Shown: positions 41,915 through 50,911 of the stretch, one piece after another
Layout of the letters: every line of letters starts with the position of its first letter
How positions within the stretch are numbered: the stretch's first letter is position 1
Origin: G963668655 sp963668655
Lineage (GTDB): Bacteria > Myxococcota_A > SURF-8
Length of the DNA stretch: 64,000 nt
Reading direction: 5' to 3'
Assembly: GCA_963668655.2 (NCBI GenBank)
Contig: CAXXPQ010000004.1
Span: forward strand, 434,001 to 498,000
Program-made: the position numbers and the translations under genes
Notes under the pieces: generated by a model
Told to the model about the DNA's origin: nothing
Databases searched by the model: none
Seen by the model: the letters and a program-made list of their open reading frames with translations, nothing else

Positions 41915-43885
41915 TCAATCATCCTCGTAGCCGAGTCCCAGATCGTCATCGGCGGCGGCCTCCGCTTTCTTTTCCGGCTTCTCCTTGGCAGGCTTTACTT
42001 TCTGCTCTGTCCTGGGGGCTTCCGCCGGTTCGTCGGTCGAGAATTCCTCCCCACCGAACATCTCTCCGTCCGTGGCGCGGGAGGCCTCTTCATACATGAT
42101 TTCAGCGATTTTATGGGAGGATTCGGAGAGAACCGCAATGGCCTGACGAACGGTGTTTTCGTCGTTGGTGCTGAGCGCTGTTCGCAACTCGACCAGTCCA
42201 CCCTCGATATCCGAGCGGGTTTGCGAATCCACCACGTCCGCGTAATCCACAAGCGCCCTTTCCGTGGTGTAAATCAACGTATCGGCCTCGTTCCGCAATT
42301 CCGCGATGGCCAGTTTACGGATGTCTTCCTCCCGATTGCTGTCCGCTTCCGAAATCATGCGATTGATCTCGTTTTCGGTCAGGCCGGAACTGACGGTGAC
42401 GCGCACGCTCTGCTCGCGACCGGTGCCCAGATCCTTGGCCATGACGCTTAAAATTCCGTTGGCGTCGATATTGAAGGCCACCTCGATCTGCGGCACGTTC
42501 CGAGGCGCGGGAGGGATTCCCACCAGTTCGAAACGCGCCAGGGACTTGTTATCCGCCGCCATTTCGCGTTCTCCCTGAAGAACGTGAACGGAGACGGCGG
42601 GCTGATTGTCCATGACCGTGGAAAAGATTTCACTTTTGGATGTGGGGATGGTGGTGTTCCGTTCGATGAGTTTGGTCATCACTCCACCCATGGTTTCGAT
42701 ACCGAGGGAGAGCGGAATCACGTCCAGCAACAACACGTCTTCCACGTCGCCTTTCAACACGCCCGCCTGAATAGCCGCGCCCATAGCGACCACCTCGTCG
42801 GGATTCACGCCCTTGTAGGGTTCCCGTCCGAAGAATTCGCTGACTTTCTGCACCACCTTCGGCATGCGGGTCATACCACCAACCAGCAGAACCTGGGAGA
42901 TATCGTCGGGGCTGAGTCCGGCATCCTGCAACGACTGGCGGCAGGGCTCGATGGAACGCTCGATCAGATCGTCCACCAGGGTTTCCAGACGGGCGCGGGT
43001 CAGCGTGAGTTGAAGGTGTTTCGGTCCGGACACATCCGCCGTGATGAACGGCAGATTGATCTCGGATTCCAGCGAGGCGGACAGTTCGTGTTTCGCGGAC
43101 TCGGCGGCTTCCTTCAGGCGCTGAAGCGCCATGCGATCCTCCCGCAGGTCCAGCCCTTCCTTGCGCTTGAACTCATCGGACATCCATTCGATGATCCGCT
43201 GGTCGAAGTCCTCGCCGCCAAGGAACGTATCGCCGTTGGTGGCCTTGACCTCGAACACTCCTTCATTCAGTTCAAGAATCGAAATATCGAAGGTTCCGCC
43301 GCCCAGATCGTAAACCGCGATTTTTTCGTTTTCCACGCGGTCCATGCCATAGGTCAGCGCCGCCGCCGTGGGCTCGTTGATGATGCGAAGGATGTTCAAC
43401 CCGGAGATGCGCCCGGCGTCCTTGGTCGCCTGGCGCTGGGAATCGTCGAAGTAAGCCGGAACGGTAATAACCGCATCCGTGACTTCCTCGCCCAGATAAT
43501 CTTCCGCCGTCTGCTTCATTTTCTGGAGGATCATGGCGGAAATTTCGGGCGGGCTGTAATCCCGGTCCCCCACCCGCACCCAGGCGTCGTTGTTCTGACT
43601 CCCGACGATATCGTACGGAACGGAATCGATGGTTCGCTGCACTTCCGGAGAGTCGAACTTCCGCCCGATCAGACGCTTGATGGCGTAAACCGTGTTCTCG
43701 AAATTCGTGATGGCCTGACGTTTGGCGATGTTGCCCACCAGGCGCTCGCCCTGCTCCGTGAACGCCACCATGGAAGGCGTCGTTCGCGCTCCCTCGGAAT
43801 TGGCGATCACGCTGGGTTCGCCGCCGTCGATAATGGCTACGCAGGAGTTTGTCGTTCCCAAGTCGATTCCGATAACCTTGCCCAT
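41915..43885 (-). CDS. dnaK: chaperone DnaK (Hsp70)
   Basis: 656 residues, slightly long. The nucleotide-binding domain begins GIDLGTTNSCVA and includes VPAYFDDSQRQATKDAG, NEPTAAALTYG and the DLGGGTFDIS phosphate loop. The substrate domain follows the VLLLDVIPLSLGIET linker, and the lid is present. The last 45 residues are Lys/Glu/Ala-rich and end in an acidic EDD, the conserved tail. It works with GrpE upstream and DnaJ downstream in folding and stress response. Confidence 0.98.
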   Translation of the reverse strand: MGKVIGIDLGTTNSCVAIIDGGEPSVIANSEGARTTPSMVAFTEQGERLVGNIAKRQAITNFENTVYAIKRLIGRKFDSPEVQRTIDSVPYDIVGSQNNDAWVRVGDRDYSPPEISAMILQKMKQTAEDYLGEEVTDAVITVPAYFDDSQRQATKDAGRISGLNILRIINEPTAAALTYGMDRVENEKIAVYDLGGGTFDISILELNEGVFEVKATNGDTFLGGEDFDQRIIEWMSDEFKRKEGLDLREDRMALQRLKEAAESAKHELSASLESEINLPFITADVSGPKHLQLTLTRARLETLVDDLIERSIEPCRQSLQDAGLSPDDISQVLLVGGMTRMPKVVQKVSEFFGREPYKGVNPDEVVAMGAAIQAGVLKGDVEDVLLLDVIPLSLGIETMGGVMTKLIERNTTIPTSKSEIFSTVMDNQPAVSVHVLQGEREMAADNKSLARFELVGIPPAPRNVPQIEVAFNIDANGILSVMAKDLGTGREQSVRVTVSSGLTENEINRMISEADSNREEDIRKLAIAELRNEADTLIYTTERALVDYADVVDSQTRSDIEGGLVELRTALSTNDENTVRQAIAVLSESSHKIAEIMYEEASRATDGEMFGGEEFSTDEPAEAPRTEQKVKPAKEKPEKKAEAAADDDLGLGYEDD

Positions 43886-43961
43886 TCGTCAATCCCTTTT
43901 TCTTGCTTGTCGGGTGATGTCCCGCCGTAGCGGGGCATCGGTTTCACTGCATGGTTCTTTA

Positions 43962-44873
43962 TTACGGGTTCTCGTCCGAATCCAGTTCCAACGTAATTCC
44001 CACCGGTTCGACGCCCACCGGATCGGCGTTCGCCAATTCGATCCCATCGTCCGGAACGTCCAGAACATCCACCAACGGTTCCTCTTCCTCCGGCGCTTCC
44101 TGAACGATTTTCGGTTTCTGGCTCACCACGACCATGGCCGGGCGAATCAGGCGATCATGCAGAAAATATCCCTTCTGAAATTCATCGATAACCGTATTGG
44201 GTTCCACGTCCTTGGATTCAACGGTCTGCATGGCTTGATGCTTGGTCGGATCGAAGGGCTTGCCCAGACTCTCGAACGAACGAACCCCGGATTTCTTGAG
44301 AACATCGACCATCTGGCGCTGAATCATGACCACGCCGTCCAGAAGAACGTTGATTTCGCCGGAGTCCCCGGAGTCTTTGCAGTGCGTGATGGCCCGCTCG
44401 AAATTGTCCATCAGAGGCAAGAGAGACAAAATGATGTCTTCGCTCGCGAAACGGCTGAACTCCCGTTTCTCCCTCACGACCCGCTTCTTGTAATTTTCGA
44501 AATCCGCCATAAGCCGCAGGTATCGTTCGTAATACCCGTTTTCGGAGATGGTCGCACGTTCGTTCTGAACGGTTTCCCCGGGCACTTCGGCCAACCCCAT
44601 GGGAGATTCCGGAGGCGGCGGCGGAGAAGGCGGAGTCGAAGGCTGCGATCGGTTTTGAGGCCGTTTCGCGCCGGCTCCCTTCAGAGCTTTCTGGATCTCC
44701 GTTTCCGTCGAATCGGAATCTCCATCCCGGCTCTTTCTCCGCTTCCCCATGGCGGAATCCGCATCCTGAAGAGCTTCGCTGATGGCGCTGGCCAAGTCAT
44801 CCGCGTCGCCAAACGCCGTCTCGATCTCCTGCAAATCGATTGCCCCGAGTGTTTTGTCTTTTTTTTCGGTCAC
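43962..44873 (-). CDS. grpE: nucleotide exchange factor GrpE, long form
   Basis: About 303 residues; I start at the GTG 44873 behind GGGGG, since the alternative start at 44897 has no ribosome binding site. The core (YLRLMADFENYKKRVVREKREF, LLPLMDNFERA, and the C-terminal FDPTKHQAM ... GYFLHDRLIRPAMVVVS) is canonical. It is unusually long: about 110 extra N-terminal residues with a Pro-rich tract and Ser/Asp segment, and about 50 extra acidic C-terminal residues, versus about 200 normally. It releases ADP from DnaK and begins the chaperone operon. Confidence 0.93.
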   Translation of the reverse strand: MTEKKDKTLGAIDLQEIETAFGDADDLASAISEALQDADSAMGKRRKSRDGDSDSTETEIQKALKGAGAKRPQNRSQPSTPPSPPPPPESPMGLAEVPGETVQNERATISENGYYERYLRLMADFENYKKRVVREKREFSRFASEDIILSLLPLMDNFERAITHCKDSGDSGEINVLLDGVVMIQRQMVDVLKKSGVRSFESLGKPFDPTKHQAMQTVESKDVEPNTVIDEFQKGYFLHDRLIRPAMVVVSQKPKIVQEAPEEEEPLVDVLDVPDDGIELANADPVGVEPVGITLELDSDENP

Positions 44874-44973
44874 GTTACTGCCCCCAACGTCAAGCACGGA
44901 ACGAAAACCCGCATCCCCGAAGGCTTCCCTAAGTGGATGCCATTACTGCAAAATTCTCCCCAATGATCGATCA

Positions 44974-45003
44974 AGCCTAATCTCGCCACATCCAGCCTGT
45001 CAA
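44974..45003 (-). promoter_or_regulatory. promoter of the grpE-dnaK-dnaJ operon
   Basis: TTGACA (44998-45003), 18 bases, TAGGCT (44974-44979) on the minus strand; its -35 overlaps the hemW stop. No CIRCE element is present, and CTTGACA is also compatible with a sigma32-type -35, though no matching -10 was seen. Confidence 0.5.
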
Positions 45004-46184
45004 GGAAAAGCGGCAAAAAAATCTTCAAAGACTCCATCTGAAACGAAGACGCCTTCATCCGTCAGCCGAAGGACGCGGGATCCGCCCTCGCCAACCCACT
45101 CCAGCCAACCGGTCGAAAGGTGTTTTTCCACTGTCTTCTCAAACAGTTCGCCCAATCGGAATCCGGTTCTGGAAAGGAACTCCGCGTCGGAAATCCCGTC
45201 CCGCCTTCGAAGAGCGGTGAGAAGGGTGTCCTTCACCAGCATTTCGGCGGAAAGAGTCTCCACGATTCGATCTGTTTTCTGTCCTTCGAGCACATTGGCC
45301 ATGAATGTACCAGAATCTTGCGGATTAATCAATCTTTGCGGTCCATGGCCCGTCCCGATCGGGTCATAGCCGTGAGCAGCGGGACCGATTCCGGCATACA
45401 TCTCCCCCGACCAGTACAGCGAATTGTGAACGGAGCGTTTCCCCGGACGGGCATAATTGGAAATCTCATAGTGTTCGAAGCCCGCCGAACGAAGGGTATC
45501 CCGACAGAATTCATAGTGATCCCGACAGGTTTCGTCGTCCAGCGTCAAGGCTTCCCCCTGGGACGCCCGGCGACCGAAGGGCGTCTCTTCCTCCACCGTG
45601 AGTAAATAGGCCGAAACGTGATCCACCTTCAGATCCAATGCCGTTCGCAGGTCGCTTGCCAGTTGCTCCCGGACCGACGGACGACTTCCCAGAATCAGAT
45701 CGATACCGATGTTGTCGAAACCCGCCGACCGGGCGTTTCGAACCGCTTCGGCGGCCCGTTTTCCGTCGTGCCGACGGCCGAGAAAGGCCAACACGCCGTC
45801 GTCGAAGCTCTGCACGCCCACGGACAGGCGATTGACGCCCGCGTCCAGAAAGTCTTTCAAGCGTTCCCCGTTTCCCTCCGCCGGATTGATTTCCATCGTG
45901 ATTTCGGCATCTTCGGTACGATAATGATCGTCGATTCCCTCCAGCATCGTGTGGATGTCCCCCGGACGGATCAGAGAGGGCGTTCCCCCTCCGAAATAGA
46001 CGGAGACAAGTTTCCGATTTCCGACGCGCGGCCGCCAATTCTCCCAATCGGCCAGACAGGCGCGCCAAAACCGATCGTGGGGCGGATCGGAGCAGGCTTG
46101 GCTGGCGAAATCGCAATAGGGACATTTCCGCAGGCAATACGGCCAGTGGATGTAGATCGAAAAACGTTGCGTGCCGGTCGGCAT
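45000..46184 (-). CDS. hemW: radical SAM heme chaperone HemW
   Basis: 394 residues from ATG 46184; the frame stays open far upstream but that part is the antisense of neighbours. The radical SAM cluster is CLRKCPYCDF near residue 21, followed by YFGGGTPSLI, TMEINPAE, RLSVGVQSF and HYEISNYARPG, the HemW signature. HemW, formerly annotated as oxygen-independent coproporphyrinogen III oxidase-like, binds heme and helps insert it into respiratory enzymes. It lies 23 bases after the short-chain dehydrogenase in the same direction. Confidence 0.92.
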   Translation of the reverse strand: MPTGTQRFSIYIHWPYCLRKCPYCDFASQACSDPPHDRFWRACLADWENWRPRVGNRKLVSVYFGGGTPSLIRPGDIHTMLEGIDDHYRTEDAEITMEINPAEGNGERLKDFLDAGVNRLSVGVQSFDDGVLAFLGRRHDGKRAAEAVRNARSAGFDNIGIDLILGSRPSVREQLASDLRTALDLKVDHVSAYLLTVEEETPFGRRASQGEALTLDDETCRDHYEFCRDTLRSAGFEHYEISNYARPGKRSVHNSLYWSGEMYAGIGPAAHGYDPIGTGHGPQRLINPQDSGTFMANVLEGQKTDRIVETLSAEMLVKDTLLTALRRRDGISDAEFLSRTGFRLGELFEKTVEKHLSTGWLEWVGEGGSRVLRLTDEGVFVSDGVFEDFFAAFP

Positions 46185-46207
46185 GATTTCCCGTTGCACG
46201 TCGATCG

Positions 46208-47050
46208 TCAGTCCAGGCGATCCAGGTGGAATTTGCCGCGCATGATACGGTCCAACAGGGAACCCGGAAGAGCGGCCTTCAACATAGGCATCAGCCGGGA
46301 GCCGTGTCCGTAGCGAAAGACCGCCGGGGGACGTCTTTGCAAGACGGCGGCCACGGTCTTCTCCGCGAATTCCTCCGCCGAGGTGGGGCTGCCCTGGGAC
46401 ATGTGGGCGCGCTCCTCGATGGCGGCGAGGATGCCGGTGTACAGCGAATCCTTCTTCAGACTGTTTTCCAGATTGCTCGTGGCCCGGTCGGCGAAATTGG
46501 AACGGATGCCTCCGGGCTGCACGGTCACCACCCGGATGCCGAAGGGCGCGAGTTCCATGCGCAGGGCGTCTCCGAAAAGATGCAGGGCCGCCTTGCTGGC
46601 GCAGTAGGCCCCGGCGAAAGGCGTGGCGGTCACACCGGAGACACTGCCGATATTCACCAGCAGGCCGCGTTTGCGTTTCGCCATGGACGGAACCACCGCC
46701 TGAATCAGGGCCAGGGCTCCGAAAACATTGGTCTCGAACTGCTTGCGCACTTCCTCCAGGGGCAGTTCCGCCGTGGGGCCGATGGCTCCGTACCCGGCGT
46801 TGTTCACCAGGATCTCCAGCGGTCCGATTTCCTTTTCCACCCAACTCGTCGTTTCCCGAATGGAACTTTCGTCCGTCACGTCCAGAGGAAGGATTTCGGC
46901 TCCCTTCTCCTTCAGATCGCGGATGCTTTCCACTTTTCTCGCCGTGGCGACCACCCGAAATTTCCGGGCAAGAAAAGATTCCGCCATGGCCCGACCGATT
47001 CCGCTGGAACAGCCCGTTATCAGCACGACGCCCCGTCGCTCTTCCGTCAT
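46208..47050 (-). CDS. short-chain dehydrogenase/reductase
   Basis: 280 residues from ATG 47050 (AAGGA upstream). Classical SDR: TGCSSGIGRAMAESF cofactor loop, LDVTDESS, NNAGYGA, and the catalytic Ser and Tyr-x3-Lys (GSVSGVTATPFAGAYCASKAAL). RxR after the Gly-rich strand (ATARK) suggests NADP preference. Substrate is not evident; the closest pattern is the group of lipid or retinol-like SDRs with a C-terminal extension. hemW follows after 23 bases, and a divergent antiporter lies upstream. Confidence 0.87.
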   Translation of the reverse strand: MTEERRGVVLITGCSSGIGRAMAESFLARKFRVVATARKVESIRDLKEKGAEILPLDVTDESSIRETTSWVEKEIGPLEILVNNAGYGAIGPTAELPLEEVRKQFETNVFGALALIQAVVPSMAKRKRGLLVNIGSVSGVTATPFAGAYCASKAALHLFGDALRMELAPFGIRVVTVQPGGIRSNFADRATSNLENSLKKDSLYTGILAAIEERAHMSQGSPTSAEEFAEKTVAAVLQRRPPAVFRYGHGSRLMPMLKAALPGSLLDRIMRGKFHLDRLD

Positions 47051-47328
47051 GGTGTCGATTCCTTTTTTTTTTCGCGATTGCACCGATTTCCCGTTTCGTC
47101 GTCGCAGGAAGTGTACCACCCATCGGGACGATCGGCAATGTTGTTCCGGAATCGCTTCCGGCTTCATGCGGAATCCATGCCGAAACGCCGACAACCCGTC
47201 CCGCCGTTCCGGCGCGGCCGGCAGGAAGATTTTGACAAGACGGGAGTCGTGCTTTTAAGATGTTTAAAGATTCGAGAAGATACCGAAAGCGGCGGACGTC
47301 GCCCGTGATCCATCTCAGGGAGGCCGGA
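47051..47328. other. intergenic region between the dehydrogenase and the antiporter
   Basis: This 278-base region holds the antiporter promoter (47232-47261) and its leader with GGGAGG at 47317-47323. An ATG at 47260 lies inside the -10 element, so an open frame starting there cannot be the translated start. No other structure is convincing. Confidence 0.55.
47232..47261 (+). promoter_or_regulatory. sigma70 promoter of the antiporter
   Basis: TTGACA (47232-47237), 18 bases, TAAGAT (47256-47261). The predicted start near 47268 places the GTG at 47329 in a leader of about 60 bases. Confidence 0.6.
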
Positions 47329-49350
47329 GTGGAACGAAGCGAGAACACGAAAGCTTTTCCATGGCGAAAACTCGTCCTGGCCGTCGGAGCGATCCTGCTG
47401 CTTTCCGCGTTGTTCGCCGCGCTTCCCGCCGATTCCGGGCGTCTGGCCGAGTTGGAGGCCCGGCGGATCCATAAACGCCTGGCGGCGGATGTTCCGGAGG
47501 GAAACCGCTATCGCTGTACCTACGTGATTCAAGGCGAGTCCCTACTTTCCGTGGCGGAGGAACTGGAAGCCGCCGGAGCCTTCGGCGCGGGAAAGAAGGA
47601 GCAATCGAACTGTACGGTGACGCTTTCCCGGGCCGGAAGCCTGTACCGAGCGGAACGACAGGTGGGGGCGGAATCTTCCCGTGTCGTGGAATCGCCCGCC
47701 CTGGCCTGGACGGCGCTGCTTCCGGCGCTTCTGGCGGTGGTTCTGGCGGTGGCCACCCGCCGACTGCTTCCCTGTCTGTTTCTTGGCGTAGCGGCGGGCG
47801 CGGTGCTGCTGGCCCGTGACGGCGGGCTCTCCGGTCCTTTTCTGGGGCTTTTTGCGGGCACGTTCGACGTTCTGTATTCCGTGCTGACGGATCGATTTCA
47901 TTTCTGGATCTTCCTGTTCACCTTCTCGCTGGTGGGCATGGTCAACGTAACCATCGCCTCCGGTGGCATGGCGGGTCTGGCCGGATGGCTGGGCCGACTG
48001 GCCCGAAACGCCCGCTCCACCCAGGCCGCCACGGCCCTTCTGGGTCTGGCCATCTTTTTCGACGACTACTCCAACACCGTGGTGGTGGGCGGCTCCATGC
48101 GACCCTTGTCGGACAGGGCGCGGGTGTCCCGGGAAAAACTGGCCTATATCGTGGACAGCACCGCCGCGCCCATCGCCGGGCTGGCGCTGATTTCCACCTG
48201 GATCGGCTACGAGGTCGGCCTGCTGGGCGACGCGCTGAATTCCCTGGGACTCGACACCTCGCCCTATTCGGTGTTTCTGTCCACCCTGCCCTTCCGGTTC
48301 TACTGCCTGCTGACGCTGGGTTTCGTGTTGCTGAACATCGTCTCCGGCCGGGAATACGGCCCCATGCGCACGGCCGAACAACGCGCACGAATCACGGGTG
48401 AAGTCGTCCGGCCCGGATCCGTTCCGCTTTCCGGAGCGGCCCAGCCGAAAGCCCTGGGAAAACCGATGGCGTTGAACGCGCTTCTGCCCGTGGCCACGGT
48501 GATTTTCCTCACTTTCGCGGGGATGGCCGCCAACGGAGCGGGACTGGTTCGCCCATGGAGTCTGCATCCCGAAGCCATACCGGTTTTTGAAACGTCCAGA
48601 CTGTTTGCCCTGGAAGACAATTATCTCATCGCCTCCGAGGACGGCACCTGGGTGCTGGCGCTGGCCTCGATCGTCGGTTCTCTTCTGGCCGTTCTGTTGG
48701 GGCGAATACGGGGCAAGGCGGCGCTCGGTTCGCTTCTTCTGGCCTGGCTGTCCGCCGGGCGGGTGCTTCTTCTGGCTTTCGGCGTGCTGATTCTTGCCTG
48801 GGCCATCGGGGACGTCAATAGCCGACTGGGCACGGGAGCCTACCTTGTAGCCTCTCTGGCGGATAACCTGGCTCCCTGGCTGCTGCCGGGGCTGATTTTC
48901 CTTTTGGGAGCGCTGATTTCCTTTTCCACGGGTTCATCCTGGGGCACCATGGCCGTATTGCTTCCCGCCGCACTGCCCCTGGCCTATCACGTCGGCGGAT
49001 TCCCGCTGTTGGTTATCAGCGCGGGCGCTGTGCTGGACGGCAGCATCTTCGGCGATCACTGCTCGCCGCTTTCGGACACGACCATCATGTCGTCCATCGC
49101 CGCGGGCTGCGACCACATGGACCACGTACGCACGCAGTTTCCGTATTCGGTCACGGTGGCCCTGGCGGCGGTGCTTTTGGGTTACCTGAACACGGAATGG
49201 CTTTCGCCCCTGGTCTCCTACGCCCTTTCCCTGGTGTTCTTTTATGCGATTCTGCGTCTGGCGGGCCGCCGGATCAAACCGGGCGAAAAGCCGAATCTTT
49301 CCGCCGGAGCGGGAAACGATCCGCAAGCAGAACCGCAACCTACCGAATAA
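47329..49350 (+). CDS. NhaC-type Na+/H+ antiporter family protein with N-terminal periplasmic extension
   Basis: 673 residues from GTG 47329 (GGGAGG five bases upstream). A first membrane segment (LVLAVGAILLLSALFAAL) leads into about 95 residues of soluble, probably periplasmic sequence with two Cys. Then come about ten membrane segments of the NhaC/COG1757 family: GLAIFFDDYSNTVVVGGSMRPL, STAAPIAGLALISTWIGYEVG, STGSSWGTMAVLLPAALPLAYHVGG, SIFGDHCSPLSDTTIMSSI and CDHMDHVRTQFPY. The exchanged ion could be Na+, K+ or an organic anion; the family motif fits cation/proton exchange. The periplasmic insertion before the core is atypical. Confidence 0.85.
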   Translation: MERSENTKAFPWRKLVLAVGAILLLSALFAALPADSGRLAELEARRIHKRLAADVPEGNRYRCTYVIQGESLLSVAEELEAAGAFGAGKKEQSNCTVTLSRAGSLYRAERQVGAESSRVVESPALAWTALLPALLAVVLAVATRRLLPCLFLGVAAGAVLLARDGGLSGPFLGLFAGTFDVLYSVLTDRFHFWIFLFTFSLVGMVNVTIASGGMAGLAGWLGRLARNARSTQAATALLGLAIFFDDYSNTVVVGGSMRPLSDRARVSREKLAYIVDSTAAPIAGLALISTWIGYEVGLLGDALNSLGLDTSPYSVFLSTLPFRFYCLLTLGFVLLNIVSGREYGPMRTAEQRARITGEVVRPGSVPLSGAAQPKALGKPMALNALLPVATVIFLTFAGMAANGAGLVRPWSLHPEAIPVFETSRLFALEDNYLIASEDGTWVLALASIVGSLLAVLLGRIRGKAALGSLLLAWLSAGRVLLLAFGVLILAWAIGDVNSRLGTGAYLVASLADNLAPWLLPGLIFLLGALISFSTGSSWGTMAVLLPAALPLAYHVGGFPLLVISAGAVLDGSIFGDHCSPLSDTTIMSSIAAGCDHMDHVRTQFPYSVTVALAAVLLGYLNTEWLSPLVSYALSLVFFYAILRLAGRRIKPGEKPNLSAGAGNDPQAEPQPTE

Positions 49351-49676
49351 CTTATTCTTTTCCGTTTTCTAGTATTTCACCCTTTTCCGTATGAAGACCC
49401 AAAATGGCCTCCCGGACACTTCCGCAAATTTTCCGGATACCTTTTGCATGCATTTTTTTCTTGAAATTCCAGGCCCATTCGCGCAAACTCCCGCCTCGGA
49501 CCGGATCTCTGCGTTTCCGAATCGCGGAACGTCGTCCCCGGAAATTCTTCGGTGGGATTCGGTCAATCGCTTTTGTTTCGGACGAAGTACGATCCGATAG
49601 GCCGCTCCTTCGGACGGATCTTCGTACCGCTTTTTTTCGCACGCCGCAACGGCACCGTGAACAAGGAGGACATCGA
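49351..49676. other. intergenic region between the antiporter and the HU-like gene
   Basis: This 326-base gap holds a terminator-like hairpin (49587-49637). The 49360-49560 part is AT-richer with T-runs but no convincing gene. No strong promoter was identified; a TTGTTT at 49573 followed 17 bases later by GATAGG is a weak candidate. Confidence 0.5.
49587..49637 (+). terminator. terminator-like hairpin upstream of the HU-like gene
   Basis: GTACGA (49587-49592) pairs with TCGTAC (49622-49627) and TCCG (49593-49596) with CGGA (49615-49618), with a 3-base bulge, and seven T residues follow (49631-49637). It lies 26 bases before the ribosome binding site of the next gene, so it could end the antiporter transcript or act as an attenuator in the HU leader. 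Confidence 0.5.
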
Positions 49677-49982
49677 ATGGCATCCGCGAACAAACCCATG
49701 ACCAAAACCCAGGTTCTCGCCCATTTTGCAGAGGTGATGGAAGTCCCGAAAAGCCTCGCCAGCGCTTTTTTCGAGGAACTGGCGGAACTGGCGGCCAAGG
49801 AAGCCCAAAAATCCGGCGCGTTCAGCATGCCGGGAATCGGCAAGCTGACGTTGACCGAACGCAAGGCTCGCATGGGCCGGAACCCGGCCACCGGCGAATC
49901 CATCGAAATCCCGGCCAAAACCGTGGTGAAAATGAAGCTTTCGAAGGCGTTCCAGGAAATGGTCGTCCCCGGCAAAAAGTAA
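49677..49982 (+). CDS. HU/IHF-family DNA-binding protein
   Basis: 101 residues, start supported by AAGGAGG. The family pattern is clear: N-terminal helices MTKTQVLAHFAEVMEVPKSLASAFFEELAELAAKEAQ, the SMPGIGKLTLTERKARMGRNPATGESIEIPAKTVVKMK beta-arm with the RNPATGE signature, and the C-terminal KLSKAF helix. It acts as a dimer that bends or compacts DNA. Sequence alone does not decide between HU and the IHF subunits; the N-terminal extension is short. Confidence 0.9.
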   Translation: MASANKPMTKTQVLAHFAEVMEVPKSLASAFFEELAELAAKEAQKSGAFSMPGIGKLTLTERKARMGRNPATGESIEIPAKTVVKMKLSKAFQEMVVPGKK

Positions 49983-50225
49983 TCGTATTTCCGTCACGGA
50001 TTACGAATCCATGATTTCCGTCTCTCCCGGCCGAGCCGGGGGAGACGGGACTCCGAAACGTCTAGCGCCCGTCAACGTCCCGTTTTCACTCCCGTTTCCA
50101 TACCTCCCGGCCAACAACAGAAACGGGGACTTCGGTTTCCGGAACTTCAGGGAATTTCCTCTCCACGAATGTTGTCTTTGTGGAAAGAAAACGCGAATGC
50201 ATTTCTGAAAACGGAGGAGAAAACC

Positions 50226-50804
50226 ATGGCCAGAACGCCGTCCACCATGCTGCCCCTGGGAACGAAAGCGCCGGATTTCAACCTGCCGGACACGGAGGGA
50301 AAAATCGTATCCCTTTCGGATTTTCAAGACGCCCCCGGCCTGCTGGTGGTCTTCATGTGCAACCACTGCCCCTTCGTAAAACATCTGAAGCCGGAACTTT
50401 CCGAATTGATTAATGAATTCCAGCCAAAGGGCCTTGCCGCCATAGGTATCAACAGCAACGACGCCGAGAACTACCCGGAGGATCGTCCGGAAAAGATGGC
50501 GGAAGACGTGAAGGAATTCGAGTATCGGTTTCCCTATCTTTTCGATCAAAACCAGACCGTGGCGAAGGCTTATCGCGCCGCCTGCACGCCGGATTTCTAC
50601 CTGTTCGATGAAAACCGCGCCCTGGTCTACCGGGGCCAGTTCGATGACAGCCGCCCGGGAAACGACAGACCCGTCACCGGATCGGACCTGCGAGACGCCA
50701 TCCGAAACGTGCTGGAAGGTCGGCCCGTCAACACGGAGCAGAAGCCGAGCATCGGCTGTAATATCAAATGGATAGCTGGGAATGAACCCGATTACTACGG
50801 GTAG
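50226..50804 (+). CDS. thioredoxin-fold AhpC/TSA-type protein
   Basis: 192 residues from ATG 50226 (GGAGGAG upstream). The thioredoxin-like fold of redoxins is seen: LGTKAPDFNLPDTEGK, VVFMCNHCPFVKHLKPEL with a CxxC at the expected position, and the cis-Pro CTPDFYLFDEN. The CNHCPFV form is characteristic of a subgroup of bacterial thioredoxin-family proteins whose substrate is not defined. Cytoplasmic: no signal peptide. It is transcribed alone and converges on the amidohydrolase gene. Confidence 0.87.
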   Translation: MARTPSTMLPLGTKAPDFNLPDTEGKIVSLSDFQDAPGLLVVFMCNHCPFVKHLKPELSELINEFQPKGLAAIGINSNDAENYPEDRPEKMAEDVKEFEYRFPYLFDQNQTVAKAYRAACTPDFYLFDENRALVYRGQFDDSRPGNDRPVTGSDLRDAIRNVLEGRPVNTEQKPSIGCNIKWIAGNEPDYYG

Positions 50805-50911
50805 ATGAGCATCGCCGCGGACGAGTTCGAAGCTGTTCTTTCATCCTTCGGATTTTACTCGGAATGAAAAAGGGAGCGGAATCCGATGGGATAGCGCTTT
50901 TTTCCGTTCAC

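Noticed and set aside
44874..45000. CIRCE/HrcA operator in front of grpE
   Set aside because: No TTAGCACTC-N9-GAGTGCTAA-like repeat is present, and hrcA is not adjacent.
46185..47348. Fusion of hemW with a 390-residue N-terminal domain (frame open from 47348)
   Set aside because: The extra part is an out-of-frame reading of the short-chain dehydrogenase; HemW begins normally at 46184.
50805..50911. Terminator between the thioredoxin-fold and amidohydrolase genes
   Set aside because: An ATCC-TTCG-GGAT-like stem near 50842 has only about four base pairs and the T-run is short.
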